From: Letharia columbiana
Taxonomy: Eukaryota; Ascomycota; Lecanoromycetes; Lecanorales; Parmeliaceae
DNA: 64,000 nucleotides
Assembly: GCF_014066305.1 (NCBI RefSeq)
Contig: NW_023501067.1
Location: 248,001-312,000 of the forward strand
Reading direction: 5' to 3'
Shown here: positions 1 through 11,410 of the stretch, piece by piece
Numbering within the stretch: position 1 is the stretch's first letter
Layout of the letters: every line of letters begins with the position of its first letter
Notes under the pieces: model-generated
Databases searched by the model: none
Told to the model about the DNA's origin: nothing
What the model saw: only the letters and a program-made list of their open reading frames with translations
Translations under genes and position numbers: made by a program

Positions 1-2149
1 AAGGATCATGTGCATCTTCCGTCGTTTGCGCCACTTTTCGTTTAATGTCAGACACAATTCGTGGTGGCACTAGCGGCTTTCCCGATTGTCTGAACACTAG
101 TTCGCGCGCTTCCCAAGCCTGGAGGATTATTTTAGTAAAAATCTTGAAGAGCGGATTGTCGTCTTGTCCCAGAAACATGAATCGGGCCTCGTAGTTGTCG
201 CTCATAATTTCCCAAGTCCGTTCAGCGTGGTCGCTGACAGGCCGCATTCTCAGGTCTTGAACAATATGAATGTATGCGGGAAATGGAAAGTGGAAGTGAA
301 CAAACCAAAGGTACCCTGTGGTATTGGGTGAACTCATGAGATTCGTATCGCACTCAAGCATGCTCAGTGCATGGGAAATGGCAGCGTCGCGTTGCACGTC
401 CGTCTGCTGCACAGACGACCTCGGAAATCTTGAATAATGTTCAAGGAGACGGTTTTTAGCGAGGTAACCGCGCGCCGTCCAGATCGTCATGAAATGGAGT
501 GGGTTCTCAGGATTGCAGAACTTGAGATGATTGTCCTCGATCGTCTTCTCCAGCGCGACCAGCTTGCCACCTTCTGGAACGTGGCCGCCCTGGACGTCCT
601 TGGCAACCGCCTTCAAAGCCGGACTGACAAAGTCGAGATGGAACGCGCTGTGACGGACGAACTCGCCCATCTCGCTGCGCACGACGGCGAAAAGGGCCTC
701 GCTAGATTTCTCCTGAACCGCTGGTGGATCTTTCATCTCTGGTTGGAGATCAAAATCATTGAGGTTGAGAGGAGTCCTGCAGTCCCAGGTAGGAACTAGC
801 ATCGCGGTCTTGTAGTCGGCCAGCTCGCAAATGCGAGTGTCGAAGAGTATGAGAGACCACCAAAGTCTTCGGCGCATTTCAGCCTCGAGAGCGGGGCATT
901 TGGCATAGGCCGACTCGTTGTGAAGCCCCATGCGTTGCGCAATGCGGATCGCAACACCGAGCATGGAAGACAGGGACTGGGGATCTGTAGCGGGTCTGAC
1001 CGAGATCTGATAGTATTAGGCCAGCATGAAGATGGCAGCCTGACAGACTCACAAGGTATAGATATAACGCGGTCAAGCAGTCACGATCGCCGGAGCGTAG
1101 AAACCCACAATTCAGTAGAGCTTGCTGACAGCCGGACTGATACCTCGTCAGAAGACGTTCCCTTGGCGTACCGAACATGGTACGGCATTCGTCCTCGCCG
1201 AGACTCAGAATGGACACGCAATAGATACTGAACATGAGCGCCGCCAAGGTGGGCTTGATGCTGGCCACGTTGCTGGCGGCGTCTATGATGCGTGCTTGCA
1301 GGGTGGGAGTGTGTGTGACTTTGAGCAGCGGATTGACGTTGTCGATATAGATCTGCCAGAGCCTAAAGATCTGGACTAGTTCCGGGTGCAGGGTAAAGAC
1401 ATCGACGGCTGTCTCACGCGAGCCGAACAGGAGATGGTCGTTATTGTGATACAGTTCATTCCAGGCGTCCTTGACCATAGCCTCACGCACATCATCGGGC
1501 GAGGAATCGCTGCTATCATCGTCGGGATTTCGAGACTAATCTCCAATTGTCAGTGCGGCTTGGACACATAGGCGAACGTACCTGTGCCCTTTGATTCATG
1601 GCGTGCCAGAATTTCCTGGAAGAAAGTTATTGGTCATCTTGTTTCTTGGAGAGCAGGCGCGTACTTGGCCTCGTATACAGTTTCGGACTTGACTGCCATC
1701 GAAGGAGACGACGACTGATCTGCGCCCGCAGTAGCTACTAGCTGCTCATCGTCTTGGGAGTCATAGCCGCGACCCTCGATGTCTGTGTTGAGCGATTTCT
1801 TCTCTGTGGTCGAGTATTCCTTATGGAGCGGCTCAAATTTGATGTTACTGTGGCGGAGCAAGCTCTCGTAGTAGCGGAGGCGGTCCAGCAGCTCTCGCTC
1901 GGGAAACCTGCGGCGACGCTGGCGGAGGACTAGCGTCGCGGCGGGTACGCACTGCGCGTGGGACCTGATACAGTTGGCACAGGGGAATTTGCGGTCACAT
2001 TTCACCTTTCGCTGTTGACACAACACGCAAGCAAGCACCCGCTGCGGCTTCGCAGCTTGTGAGAAGGGACGATCCGTGGCCGCGAGAGACGTGGCCGGGT
2101 TGCTTCGCTCTGGCGTTGACATCATTGTCGACGCCGGCTGCTGCGGCAA
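1..2149 (-). CDS. Zn2Cys6 fungal transcription factor (C-terminus beyond window)
   Basis: Binuclear zinc cluster activator or repressor with a fungal-specific middle homology domain, expected in the nucleus. Residues 41-67 hold six cysteines spaced C-x2-C-x6-C-x5-C-x2-C-x6-C, followed by a basic linker (RQRRRR) and a short dimerisation helix (LLDRLRYYESLL). I read four exons: 1665-2149, 1582-1615, 1053-1535 and <1-1006. All junctions keep phase and the introns are 46-49 bases. Exon 4 carries the family block IRIAQRMGLHNES ... EMRRRLWWSLILFDTR typical of PF04082. The gene runs off the left edge, so its end is not seen. It is divergent from an MFS transporter with 407 bases between the starts, a common arrangement for a regulator and its target. 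The ligand or pathway cannot be told. Confidence 0.93.
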
Positions 2150-2556
2150 ATGATGAGAGTAATACTTTAATCAGTATAAGTCGGAAGTTTTGAACGTTGA
2201 AAGGCCTGTCAAGTTGCCAGGGACACCAGCGCAGAGATGAAGAGACCCAGTCAGTCACTGACCCATTTTAAATCTGCGGGCCGATGCCAAGACCAAGCTT
2301 GATCCGCCCCGTCGGGCTTTTCTACTGCCCCGACAGCTAAAATCAAAACCCTCCTTGCTCGGGTTGTTACTACATGCCCGTCATGCGATTCACAGGCTTG
2401 TTCGGTATATCTAAACTCCTAATGTTTTGAAAAAAGAAATCGGTCCCGGATCGAGAGCGATGGCTATAAGAGCAAAGCTCGCCGCTGGTCCAGCGTTCCA
2501 TGGCCAGACAGATTTTGGGCAGCAACTTCTTCATTGTTCCCGCTGTGTGATTGATT
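2150..2556. promoter_or_regulatory. Divergent promoter between regulator and MFS transporter
   Basis: 407 bases lie between the two start codons, so both promoters must sit here. It is the natural place for the zinc cluster protein to bind, but I did not identify a clear CGG-N-CCG operator pair or a TATA box by eye. Confidence 0.5.
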
Positions 2557-4400
2557 ATGTCTTCTGCAGATTCCCTGCAATCCGCGCAACGTGCGCCAAA
2601 GGCGCCTCGGCCCTTCGATGAAGACGACGAGTATGGAGATGCGGAAAAGAACTTCCAGCCAAGATCCCCCAGGTTCTGGATGATCATCATCGGCATGTAC
2701 GCGTCGATTTTTCTCGTCGCGTTGGTGAGTTTCGTTGGGATTGAATTCTGCAGCGCTGGGCTCACACTCACGGCCCCAACAGGATCGAATGATCATCGCT
2801 ACCGCCATCCCCGGCATCACCAACGAGTTCCATTCGATCGAGGATATCGGCTGGTATGGCAGCGCCTACATGTTGACTGCCGCCATTTTCAATCCGCTTT
2901 TTGGCCGCATCTACCAGCTCTATTCGACCAAATGGGTGTTCCTCGTCTCCATCCTCGTCTTCGAGGTCGGCTCCGCTCTCTGCGGCGCCGCCCCTAGCTC
3001 CGCAGCTTTCATCGTCGGACGCGCCATCGCTGGCATCGGCGCTGCTGGCATCTTTTGCGGCGGCATAATGATCATCGTTCCGCTCGTTCCCCTTCGCAGG
3101 CGGCCTATATTCACCTCCTTTTTCGGTATGGCTTTTGGTGTCTCGTCGGTGCTCGGCCCTCTGATCGGCGGCACATTTACCGACAACCGGTAAGTCGACG
3201 CCCTGCGCCGGGAAAGCATCTTGTACTGACTTTTCTCTTAGGAGCCTGACGTGGAGATGGTGTTTCTACATCAACCTGCCCATCGGTGGCTTCACCTTCG
3301 TCGCCATACTCCTGTTTCTCCACCTCAAACCTCCACCGCGCGAGAAGCTCACCGTCCTGGACCAGCTCAAGCGTCTCGACCCCTTTGGACTTTTATTCCT
3401 CATTCCATCCATGGTGTGCCTCATCTTGGCTCTCCAGTGGGGCAATACCACCTATCCCTGGTCGGCACCCCGAATCATCGGCCTTCTCGTCACCTTTGCC
3501 GTCTTGCTCGTCGCTTTCCTGGCCGTCGAGGTCCTGACACCAGAGACCGCCATGGCTCCGACCCGAGTCATCCTGAACCGTTCCGTCGGTGGCAGTATGC
3601 TTTTCATGTTCCTCCTCTCCGGTGGAATGATGGTCGTCGTCTACTACCTAACCATTTGGTTCCAGGCGGCCCAAGGCCAGTCGGCCATGGAAGCAGGAAT
3701 CCGCACCATCCCTCTGGTCTTGTCTCTGGTCGTCATGGGCATCGTGGGCGCCATCTCCACTGAGAGCGTCGGATACTACGTTCCCGCCATGCTGCTTTCT
3801 CCTTGTCTTCTGCGCCGTCGGCGGCGGCATGCTTTCGACCCTTACACCGAGCGCAGGCAGCAGCCACTGGATTGGCTACCAAGTCATCTACGGCTGCGGC
3901 ATCGGCTGCGGCTTCCAGACCTCCAACCTGGCGCCTCAAACCGTCCTGCCGCGTGCCGACGTCCCTCTCGGCATGGCCCTAATGTTCTTCATGCAGCAGC
4001 TCGGCGGCTCCGTCTTCCTCTCCGTTGGTCAAAACATCTTCTCCAGCCAGCTCGTTGATAGCATTTCTAGCATAGCGGGCCTCAACACTGAGGCTATCGT
4101 TAACGCTGGCGCGACGGCTTACCGTAGCATGGTGCCGCTGGGCGACCTCAACACCGTCATAAACGCATACAGCTACGCTTTGACTAGAGTCTTCATCCTA
4201 ACCGCTGCCCTTAGCGCCTGCATGATTCTGGGCGCTGGGATTGTGGAGTGGAAGAGCATCAAGGAAAAAAGAGCCACCCCTCCAAGACTGACGAGGGCAA
4301 TGAGGGAGGCAAAAGCGAAGCCAATGAGGAAGGCAAGAGCGAGGCCAATGAGGAAAACAAGAGCGAAGCCAAGAACGAGAGCGCCCTGGGTACGGACTGA
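2557..4400 (+). CDS. MFS drug-efflux type transporter (DHA2, 14-TM), frame broken twice
   Basis: Proton-coupled major facilitator of the plasma membrane, DHA2 drug:H+ antiporter type. An acidic cytoplasmic N-terminus is followed by a first helix, then the family blocks [20 protein letters not shown] and [10 protein letters not shown]...[13 protein letters not shown] (motif C region). Exons are 2557-2724, 2783-3189 and 3242-4400; both introns keep phase. The reading frame shifts by one extra base near 3803 (PAMLLSP, then [13 protein letters not shown] in the next frame). It shifts back if one A is missing from the A6 run at 4265-4270. That gives an acidic tail with SEANEE repeats ending at the TGA at 4398-4400. 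Read literally, the sequence gives a truncated product and a basic tail to 4443. Because the segment between the indels is well conserved, sequence error is likelier than decay. Substrate unknown. Confidence 0.88.
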
Positions 4401-5456
4401 CACTGTGGTCCAAATGAGGCAATGCTGTGCAGCGACATTTTAGAGGAAATGATTGAGTAATAGAAGACCTGGCTGTTACGGGCCCAGCCTAACATGGTTT
4501 CCGGGACCTTGGCATCACGTGACCATGTGAAAGCAGGCCATCCAAGTACCGCTGGGAAGGCTACCTCAGTGGACTCATGTAGTAGAGGCTACTAAGCAAG
4601 CTCGAAGTCCTTATTTATAACACTTCCAGCAGGAATGAAGAACCCATGGCTGTGGACGTTCGTTGGATTGGGGGCACAAGGAGCTGTAGTTGAAGAGGCT
4701 GCCCGGCGGCTGTGACATCTTAGGACAGAGGTCTCAATGCAAAGGAAACGGCGACTGAGCAGTTGTTTCACAACCCGTGTAAAGATCATGTTACTGGGCA
4801 TATTTCTTGGATGGCTGTGAACAGCGATTCGAGCGTGTGAAACATCCTGACGAGCGAGAGAGTAGATTGGCTATCCGTCGCATTCCAACAATTTCATCAG
4901 AAGCTCAACAGCTACAATGCCAACCTGTCCAACGCCTTCATGCGATTACTCTCAGACGAAATAATGTTAACGCGGGAAGCTCTCGGCTGAAACATGTTTC
5001 AAGAACGTCTCGGAAATTCTGTTTTGCTGCGTAAACACATCATTTTGGCGAGATGGGGGCTGGAAATAAGGTAGCCAGATTGTGGACTTAGTGCCTTAGT
5101 TAGCCCACTTCCGGACGGTCTAAGCCGGGAAGCTAGGGACGGAAGGAGGGCGGGTGAAGTCATTTATTGGATCAGCTTGGCCTTCGCCTTCAGTCACATC
5201 GGCGGCACCAGCGGCGAATCACATCGACTGGGGGGCAAGCATAGCCCAGCGTGTCAAAAAATCCTATCTCAACACTTCCTTCCACCTTTTGTCTTAATAC
5301 TCCGTATATGTATATGTATTCACCACCTGCCCAACTCTCTTCTTTTCCTACTGAAATCCTAGACTGCTCTCTTCTGCCTACCACCATTCCTTGACTTCAT
5401 TCCATCCACCTAAATTGAGGCATTTGCGGGAGTCCCTGCAGCCTCGCAGCACCGTC
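4401..5456. other. Intergenic, no gene seen
   Basis: About 1.05 kb between the MFS gene and the protease gene. Open frames here are short and show no family signature. The right part must contain the protease promoter; pyrimidine-rich stretches precede the start. Confidence 0.5.
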
Positions 5457-7142
5457 ATGCCTTCCCCGTCACCTAAAGTCCTTCTGGCACTCTCAGTCTT
5501 GACAATTCTCCTGTCTTTGGTCACTGATGTCACCGCGTCGCTTTTCACTTCGCACAAGAGATCTCCAAAGGTCCTGGGCTTCGACTTCAAGAAAGAAGTC
5601 ACTCGCAATTCGCCACTTCCCAAACGCCTACGCAAGCGTCAAAAGACAGTAACAGCGAACATCGACAATGCGGAGATCGCGTAAGTGCTGCCTACTTCAC
5701 AGAGTCAAAGTACTAGCTGACAGTGTATACAGGTACCTCATTAACATGACCGTCGGCACACCGGGCCAACCTTTCAGCGTACAACTCGATACGGGTAGCA
5801 GTGACATATGGATACCATCGGTCGAATCCAACGCTTGTCAAGAAGATGAGCAAGCCTGCCAACAGCTTGGTCAATACGACTCAACGCGCTCAACGAGCTA
5901 TGTCGATGTTGGCCAAGGTGCATTTCAGATCCAGTACCAAGACAACAGCGCAGTCACTGGTGATTATATCAATGAGACTTTGGCAATAGGGAATACTGTG
6001 ATCAAGGATATGACCATGGGGCTTGCCATGCAGGCCACTAGGCCATTTGGCATCATGGGTATTGGCTATGATGCCGACGAATCGATCTCAGCCATGAGCC
6101 CAACAGACGTCTACCCGAACATTGTGGCCCAGATGAAGGCTCAAGGGTTCATCAGCACTTTGGCCTACAGTCTGTGGCTCAATGATCTTAGTACGTACCT
6201 TCGATCCAAAGACTGCAACCTTGCTGACGAAATTCAGACTCCTTGACTGGATCAATCCTGTTCGGAGGCGTTGACACTGCCAAATACCACGGCAACCTGG
6301 TCGTACTTCCCGTGCAAGCAACCAACGGCTCATACACCGACTTCACGGTGGCTTTGTCGTCTGTATCTGTGTTGGATTGTTCAGGGGCGGTCCAGTTCTC
6401 CCAGACCAATTTGGATCTGCCGGTTATCTTGGACAGCGGGACTACTGACGCGTATCTTCCTGATAGCGTCGTCAACCCGATTCTCGGTGGTGTCGGTGTC
6501 ATAAATGACAAAGATTATGGCACCATTGTGCCTTGCGACCTAGCAAATTCGCCAGCAACCTTAAGCTTTGGCTTTGGTGGGAATAATGGCCTGACGATCT
6601 CAGTCGGTCTGGGTGAATTTGTTACACCGATTTTCAACGAAGATGGTGTGCAACCTACATTCAGAGATGGGGCAGGGACTATCTGCTCATGGGGGTTGAT
6701 GTCATCCGGCACGGGGCCCATACTTTTTGGGGATGCTTTCCTTCGGTCAGCGTATGTGGTCTATGACTTGACCAACAATCAGATCGGAATGGCCCAGACC
6801 AATTTCAACACTACGGATACCAACGTTGTAGAGATTTCCGGAAGCTCCATTCCTGGCGCGTCCATAACCGCCTCAGCCGTCACGGCGAGTCAAACCTTTA
6901 GCGGCATTCCTCAAGAGACCGACGCGCAAACCAAGACAGGAAGCACGCAAGCTACCGCTGCGCATGGCTCGCCGACTTTCAATCTCTGTGTCTCGGGGAC
7001 CGGAAAAGCGAACGCGGCTCAAGGGAAGAAGGGAGCCGCCTTTGCCGTCGGACCACCAAGGATTGAGGTGACGACCGTCGTTACAGGCCTCGTCCTGCTG
7101 TTGTCCTTAGCCTTTGGTAGTTCGGTGGTCTTGTTGCGATGA
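5457..7142 (+). CDS. Secreted, probably GPI-anchored aspartic protease (yapsin/candidapepsin-like)
   Basis: Pepsin-family (A1) endopeptidase of the secretory pathway. Exons 5457-5680, 5733-6190 and 6238-7142 join in phase to 528 aa. An N-terminal signal peptide (LLALSVLTILLSLVTDVTAS) is followed by a propeptide ending in a basic stretch (RLRKRQ) that fits Kex2-type processing. The mature part starts YLINMTVGTPGQPFSVQLDTGSS, with the first catalytic motif DTGS; the second is DSGT (VILDSGTTDAYLP). The C-terminus is Ser/Thr-rich and ends in a hydrophobic tail with no charged follow-up, typical of a GPI attachment signal. This fits cell-surface yapsin/OpsB-like enzymes that process proteins at basic residues and support wall integrity. 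Both catalytic aspartates are present and the frame is intact. Confidence 0.93.
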
Positions 7143-7630
7143 TAGCGTTCTCTGTAGCGTTTGACGGCATTACGATCAGCATGCTCACAGCGTTCGATTT
7201 TGGTGCGTAAAATAGATCCCGGACCTCAATTAAATAGATCCAATAGTCGATAGGACAACGAGAATTCGCGTCTTCGATTGGCTCTCTGCCATCGCTCTGC
7301 TCCAGGCACTTGTCGAAGAACTGATCTGCATTTCTCTTGGAACGTGGCTGCTAACAGTCTTTACTTCGCAGTCGCCACGCATGTCCAACCCTCCGACCCC
7401 TGAAGGCCTCGAGCGCTCCTGCCGACCTTCTCGGACGGCAGTGTCTTCGCTACTGTCGGCAACCGGAAACTCACGAGCCATGCCTTTCCTCACCGGAACC
7501 CACCCTACCTCTCCACCATCCCTTTCTCCCTCACACCACACCCGCTCCTAGGAAAACCCCATCCTAGGAACAACACCCTCCATCCTACCATTCTTGGACA
7601 CCACATCACCCCTTAGCTCCCCGCACCACC
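7143..7630. other. Intergenic, no gene seen
   Basis: 488 bases after the protease stop. The 3' half is C-rich (runs of CACC/CCTCCC) leading into the next start and probably forms its promoter and 5' UTR. No RNA gene recognised. Confidence 0.45.
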
Positions 7631-8795
7631 ATGCCACTCCTCACCCCCCTCCTCCTCGCCGCCTTAGCCGCCGCCACCGCTCCCCCTCGCCCCCCCGCGC
7701 GCGTCCCCGCGCCCCTCGTCGACGACGGCACCATCCTCAACTTCGCCCCGACCCTCGCGTTCCCGCAGCGCGCCCTCTACGCCGGCGCCCTGGCCCGCTT
7801 CACCGGGCCGCCGGGTTCGCGGATTCCCGTACGTTCCGCGCGAAACGTGCGGGCGGTGTGCTTCGGGGAGCGGAGCCACGTCGCCGTGTTGGGTTCGGCG
7901 CTGCGGGCGGCCGGGGTGGAGGCGACGGGGGGTTGGAGTACTCTACGGGGTTCCCGTACGCGGACGTGGGGTCGTTTGTCGGTCTCGCGGGCGTGGTTGA
8001 GGGGGTGGGGCGTTTCGGCGTGGGTTTTTGAAGGAGGGAATGCCGGAGATGGGGGGTCTCGTTGACGAGGTGTAGGTACCTCGGCGCTCTGGCGTCGATC
8101 GAGGATCCGGATTACCGGACCGCGGTCGCCTCGATGCTGGGGGTCGAGGCCCGCCAGTCTTCGTACGTCCGGGCGGGGCTTGGGGAGGCGCCGTTTCCCA
8201 ATGCTTTCGATACCCCGCTCGACTTTGTGGGTCTGGGCTTGTGGCCACCGGAGACGGAGACTGATGCCTGTCATCGTAGAATGAGGTCCACACACTTGCT
8301 CTGCCTTTCATCAAGAACTTCAACAGCGGCCCGGTGAAATTGCCTTTTACGGCTTTCCCCACTTTGACGCCGCAGTGCACGCCGTATTACTATGAGTGAG
8401 AAAGGACTGCTCTGGTCAATATACTTCTTGGTGCTGATAGGATGTCAGGGCTGGTCTATCCTCTGTCACCTTTTCCGGTGCATTCAGCAATGCGGAGCAG
8501 CTTGGAGTCACCCAAGACACGACCGTCTACGCCGTCTTCATCTCCGGCCTCCTAAAGGTTCGGACTCTCTCCCAAAAGCGAAGTCTCGCGGACCTGGCAG
8601 TGGCTGACCACCGCTCAGCTGCCCGTCCCCGTACGGATAGCGAATAATGACAGCGACTATGTGGTCGATGAAATCCCAGTTGGCGTCTCAGGCCAGGTAT
8701 ATGTCGTGTTATCAGATTCCTGCGTCGATCCCTCGGACGAGAACATTGTTGCAGGCCCCGCCATCCTGGAGGCGAGTGTTGTCTCCGTGCACTAA
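7631..8795 (+). CDS. Rds1-like protein with ferritin-like domain, two compensating indels
   Basis: Matches, from memory, the Rds1/ferritin-like (PF13668) secreted stress protein family. Blocks seen: DDGTILNFAPTLAF, ERSHVAVLGSAL, EYSTGFPYADVGSFVGLA, GVSAYLGALASI, GVEARQSSYVRAGLGEAPFP, FDTPLDFNEV and a C-terminal VAGPAILE. Exons 7631-8019, 8076-8226, 8280-8395, 8449-8557 and 8619-8795 join in phase to 313 aa. The conserved block EYSTGFPYADV lies one frame off its flanks. One G missing from the G6 run at 7927-7932 and one extra G in the G4 run at 8007-8010 would explain this. An alternative end uses a GC-AG intron after GAG at 8771 and continues to about 8899. Several positions usually acidic or His in relatives differ (LAFPQ, GERSH, EARQ), so metal binding is doubtful. 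Signal peptide at residues 1-17. Confidence 0.78.
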
Positions 8796-9553
8796 CTCTC
8801 GAGGAGCTTGCGCTGATGCAGTCTAGGTGTACCCTATGGGTATGGTTCCTTCCGTGCCTCATCCGGGGTGCCCAGCAGAGCCTTCTACCTTGCTAGAATG
8901 ACAGAATTTGTAAGGGGCATCGCTGGAGATGGATGAAAAGACGAGAGCGTTGAGGAGACTGGGGAGATGGGCACTGCGTATTAGGTCTTTTATGCTTTGG
9001 ACCAAGACAATTTGAATCACGGTGCGGAGACTCACAGAGTGCGTCTATTTTGAAGGGATTGTATGCTTGCAACAGCAGGAGATGACTAAGCACGGAGGAA
9101 ATGTCGAATCCTTACCTTCATCCCTCACCTTCTTTCATGCGATTCGAAGCTCTTCTGGGAGTTTCTGTTCGTGGTTTCGTTCACACTGCTGTGGGTGACG
9201 CTGCCGAATGGCAATCTTTTTGCTCGCCACTAATGGAGAGGAGATCGTTTCCTATGAAAGCTTGCTTATGATACAAAACGTGTTGCGTGGATGACACGCT
9301 TGAGAGGCCAAAGTCCCTGCTGAAAAATCCTCAGAGCCAGCTCCTTAAAAGCATCGACTGCTGACAGCATGGCTCAGCTCTTCGCCCCTGAATGATATGT
9401 GCTGATGTAGGCCTAGACGCTCCGTTGGAAAGTTCCCGCTGTTGCTGCTGTATCCTGTCCCTTCGGAATGCGATTATCTTAGTTCTCGATTGAAGAAACC
9501 GTGCTGATGTAGAAGACCTGGAACCGTAACCAAACCGTGACCGCCTCGCTCCC
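8796..9553. other. Intergenic, converging gene ends
   Basis: 758 bases between a plus-strand and a minus-strand gene, so it holds both 3' ends. No conserved frame or RNA gene recognised. The first 105 bases may belong to the alternative last exon of the Rds1-like gene. Confidence 0.45.
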
Positions 9554-11410
9554 TCAAGCACCGAATGCACGATCCAAGGCGCTTTCAAAGCTCGCGTGCT
9601 GCCTCTCCTGCGACGTCAACCCAATCTCCCGCTCGATCGCCTTCTCGAAATCCATCTTGCGCGCCACGACGACCGGAGGGAACCCTGCGCCGCGCGGACC
9701 GGTCTTCCAGATCGACCGGAGCGTCCGACCCAACTCCGCGAGCCACTTACCCTTGGACATGCCGCCACGGGCCGGCAGCTGAGTCGCCGCTGCCATGATG
9801 CGGGCCTCGCGGAGTAAGGAGATGTATCGGTGCTCGTGGGTTGTCATGGGTCGGTTGGCGTTTTGGAGGCGGGCGTTTATGTCCTTTTCGCGCTGGGTCA
9901 GCAGGGTCCAGTAGTCGAGGGGGTCCATGGAACCTGGGGGTGGGACGCTGAGGGCCTCGCTGGTGGGCGCTTGGGCCATGGACGGAGGTAGTTGTGTTCG
10001 CGCCGTCATCTGAGGAATGGGCTGGATCATCTGATTGGGCAACGCGCCATGGCGGGGTCGTTGGGTATGGGTGGCCCAGAGGTCTGGGTTAGGTACGTAC
10101 GGTACCTGGTCAGGGAAAGAATGAAAAGATGCTGCCTGAGGTCGAGACTGGAGGGGACCGAGCTGGCCTTGGAATGGACTTGGAGGTCCACCGTACATGC
10201 CCTGACTGGACCGGTTCAGAGTTCCGTAAGCAGGAACGGTTGGTGGAGCTGAGAAGGGATCAGCACCGTAAACGCCGCGCGCCTGGTTCGATGGGTACTG
10301 GGGACCTTTGAATTGAGAAGGCGTGTTTGTGCGGCTGAGATCATTGACAGGGTAGGCCGTGGTGTCGTAGAGGGACGAAGACGGGTATTTGCTGGTGGGA
10401 TCGTGGCCGAGTGTCGCCATCTCCATCATACGATTAGTGCTGTCAGGGAATGGCGTCTCTTCAAGATTGTTGCGGCGCATGCGTCTTGGATTGGTACTGT
10501 TTCCTTTCGATCGGCCAGACGATGCAGCAGATGGATTGAGTGGTGACTGGGTGCTCTTGAATTGCGGTGGTGGAGTTATCCTTATGGAGTCCGAATGACC
10601 CTTCGTAGGGGTATCAGACAGATCACGAGAGCCATGGAAGAGGTACTGGGCCTTGATACTGTATGCAGAGGTGGGGTTTGGAGGAATCACTTGGCCGAAT
10701 TGTATCGGGTTCGCTGGACTAGCTTTGGTGCTCTGGTAGAGCTCATCGGTTCGACGCTGCCGGGTGCCGGAGGTCGGTGACCAGACAAGTTCGTCGGACC
10801 CCATGGCGTTTCCCGGAACGAACGTTGGGATGGCGGGGAGGTCGAGCTTCTTCGGAAGAGATTCGGGCTTGCTTTTGACGCTCTTTGGTGGGTGCAGAGG
10901 GGGTTCTGAGGGTATATTTTCGGCTTTCTCCGGCATGATACCCAACGTGTGCTTACTAGATGGACCTCGAGCACTAGCATCGCTGGCCTGCTTCTTGTGC
11001 CCCGTACCATTATTCGCAATGTTCCTCGCGAGATTGTCCATCCCTTCCTTTGCGAGCTTCGTCCATGCCGACTCTTCGGGCAGAAATTCCCACTTCATAC
11101 CCGGTGGACCTCTCATATCGCGGGTCGCGTACAGAAAGACCTGGACGTTTTCATTTGGGTGCGATGACTCCACGTCAGGTGCCTGAAGCTCTGGAATGAC
11201 TGCGCGAGCGCGTGCGAAGAAGCTCTGCGAATAAGTGATTAGGGCGAGAAAGGCTGCGATGTCTTCCTCGTCCGTTTTGACGCTGGTGCGGATGTGTCTG
11301 TCAAAGAACTCGGCGCAGAAGGCCCGAAGCTCGAGCGTGGTTTTGATGCTTAGAGCGGGTCGATCGTAGGTGTCGGGGTCGAAGGGGTTTTTGTCATCTG
11401 AACGCTCCAT
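9554..11410 (-). CDS. Uncharacterised 618-aa fungal protein
   Basis: Single-exon gene. The frame is open to an ATG at 11554, but I chose the ATG at 11410 (MERSDDKNPFDPDTYDRP) because the upstream 48 residues are basic and low in complexity. The N-terminal 110 residues look folded and helical (ELRAFCAEFFDRHIRTSV, AFLALITYSQSFFARARAV). The middle about 300 residues are Pro/Ser/Gln-rich and disordered. The C-terminal about 120 residues are helical again (DYWTLLTQREKDINARLQNA, HEHRYISLLREARIMAAATQ). No catalytic motif, signal peptide or membrane segment seen. I do not recognise the family. The two-ended folded/disordered layout would fit a scaffold or nuclear adaptor, but that is only inference. 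Confidence 0.8.
   Translation of the reverse strand: MERSDDKNPFDPDTYDRPALSIKTTLELRAFCAEFFDRHIRTSVKTDEEDIAAFLALITYSQSFFARARAVIPELQAPDVESSHPNENVQVFLYATRDMRGPPGMKWEFLPEESAWTKLAKEGMDNLARNIANNGTGHKKQASDASARGPSSKHTLGIMPEKAENIPSEPPLHPPKSVKSKPESLPKKLDLPAIPTFVPGNAMGSDELVWSPTSGTRQRRTDELYQSTKASPANPIQFGQVIPPNPTSAYSIKAQYLFHGSRDLSDTPTKGHSDSIRITPPPQFKSTQSPLNPSAASSGRSKGNSTNPRRMRRNNLEETPFPDSTNRMMEMATLGHDPTSKYPSSSLYDTTAYPVNDLSRTNTPSQFKGPQYPSNQARGVYGADPFSAPPTVPAYGTLNRSSQGMYGGPPSPFQGQLGPLQSRPQAASFHSFPDQVPYVPNPDLWATHTQRPRHGALPNQMIQPIPQMTARTQLPPSMAQAPTSEALSVPPPGSMDPLDYWTLLTQREKDINARLQNANRPMTTHEHRYISLLREARIMAAATQLPARGGMSKGKWLAELGRTLRSIWKTGPRGAGFPPVVVARKMDFEKAIEREIGLTSQERQHASFESALDRAFGA

Noticed and set aside
437..799. 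120-codon plus-strand frame
   Set aside because: It lies antisense to exon 4 of the zinc cluster regulator, which carries the family motifs on the minus strand.
7777..8380. Two long minus-strand frames of 145-172 codons
   Set aside because: Antisense to the GC-rich Rds1-like gene; Arg/Pro-rich composition is typical of shadow frames.
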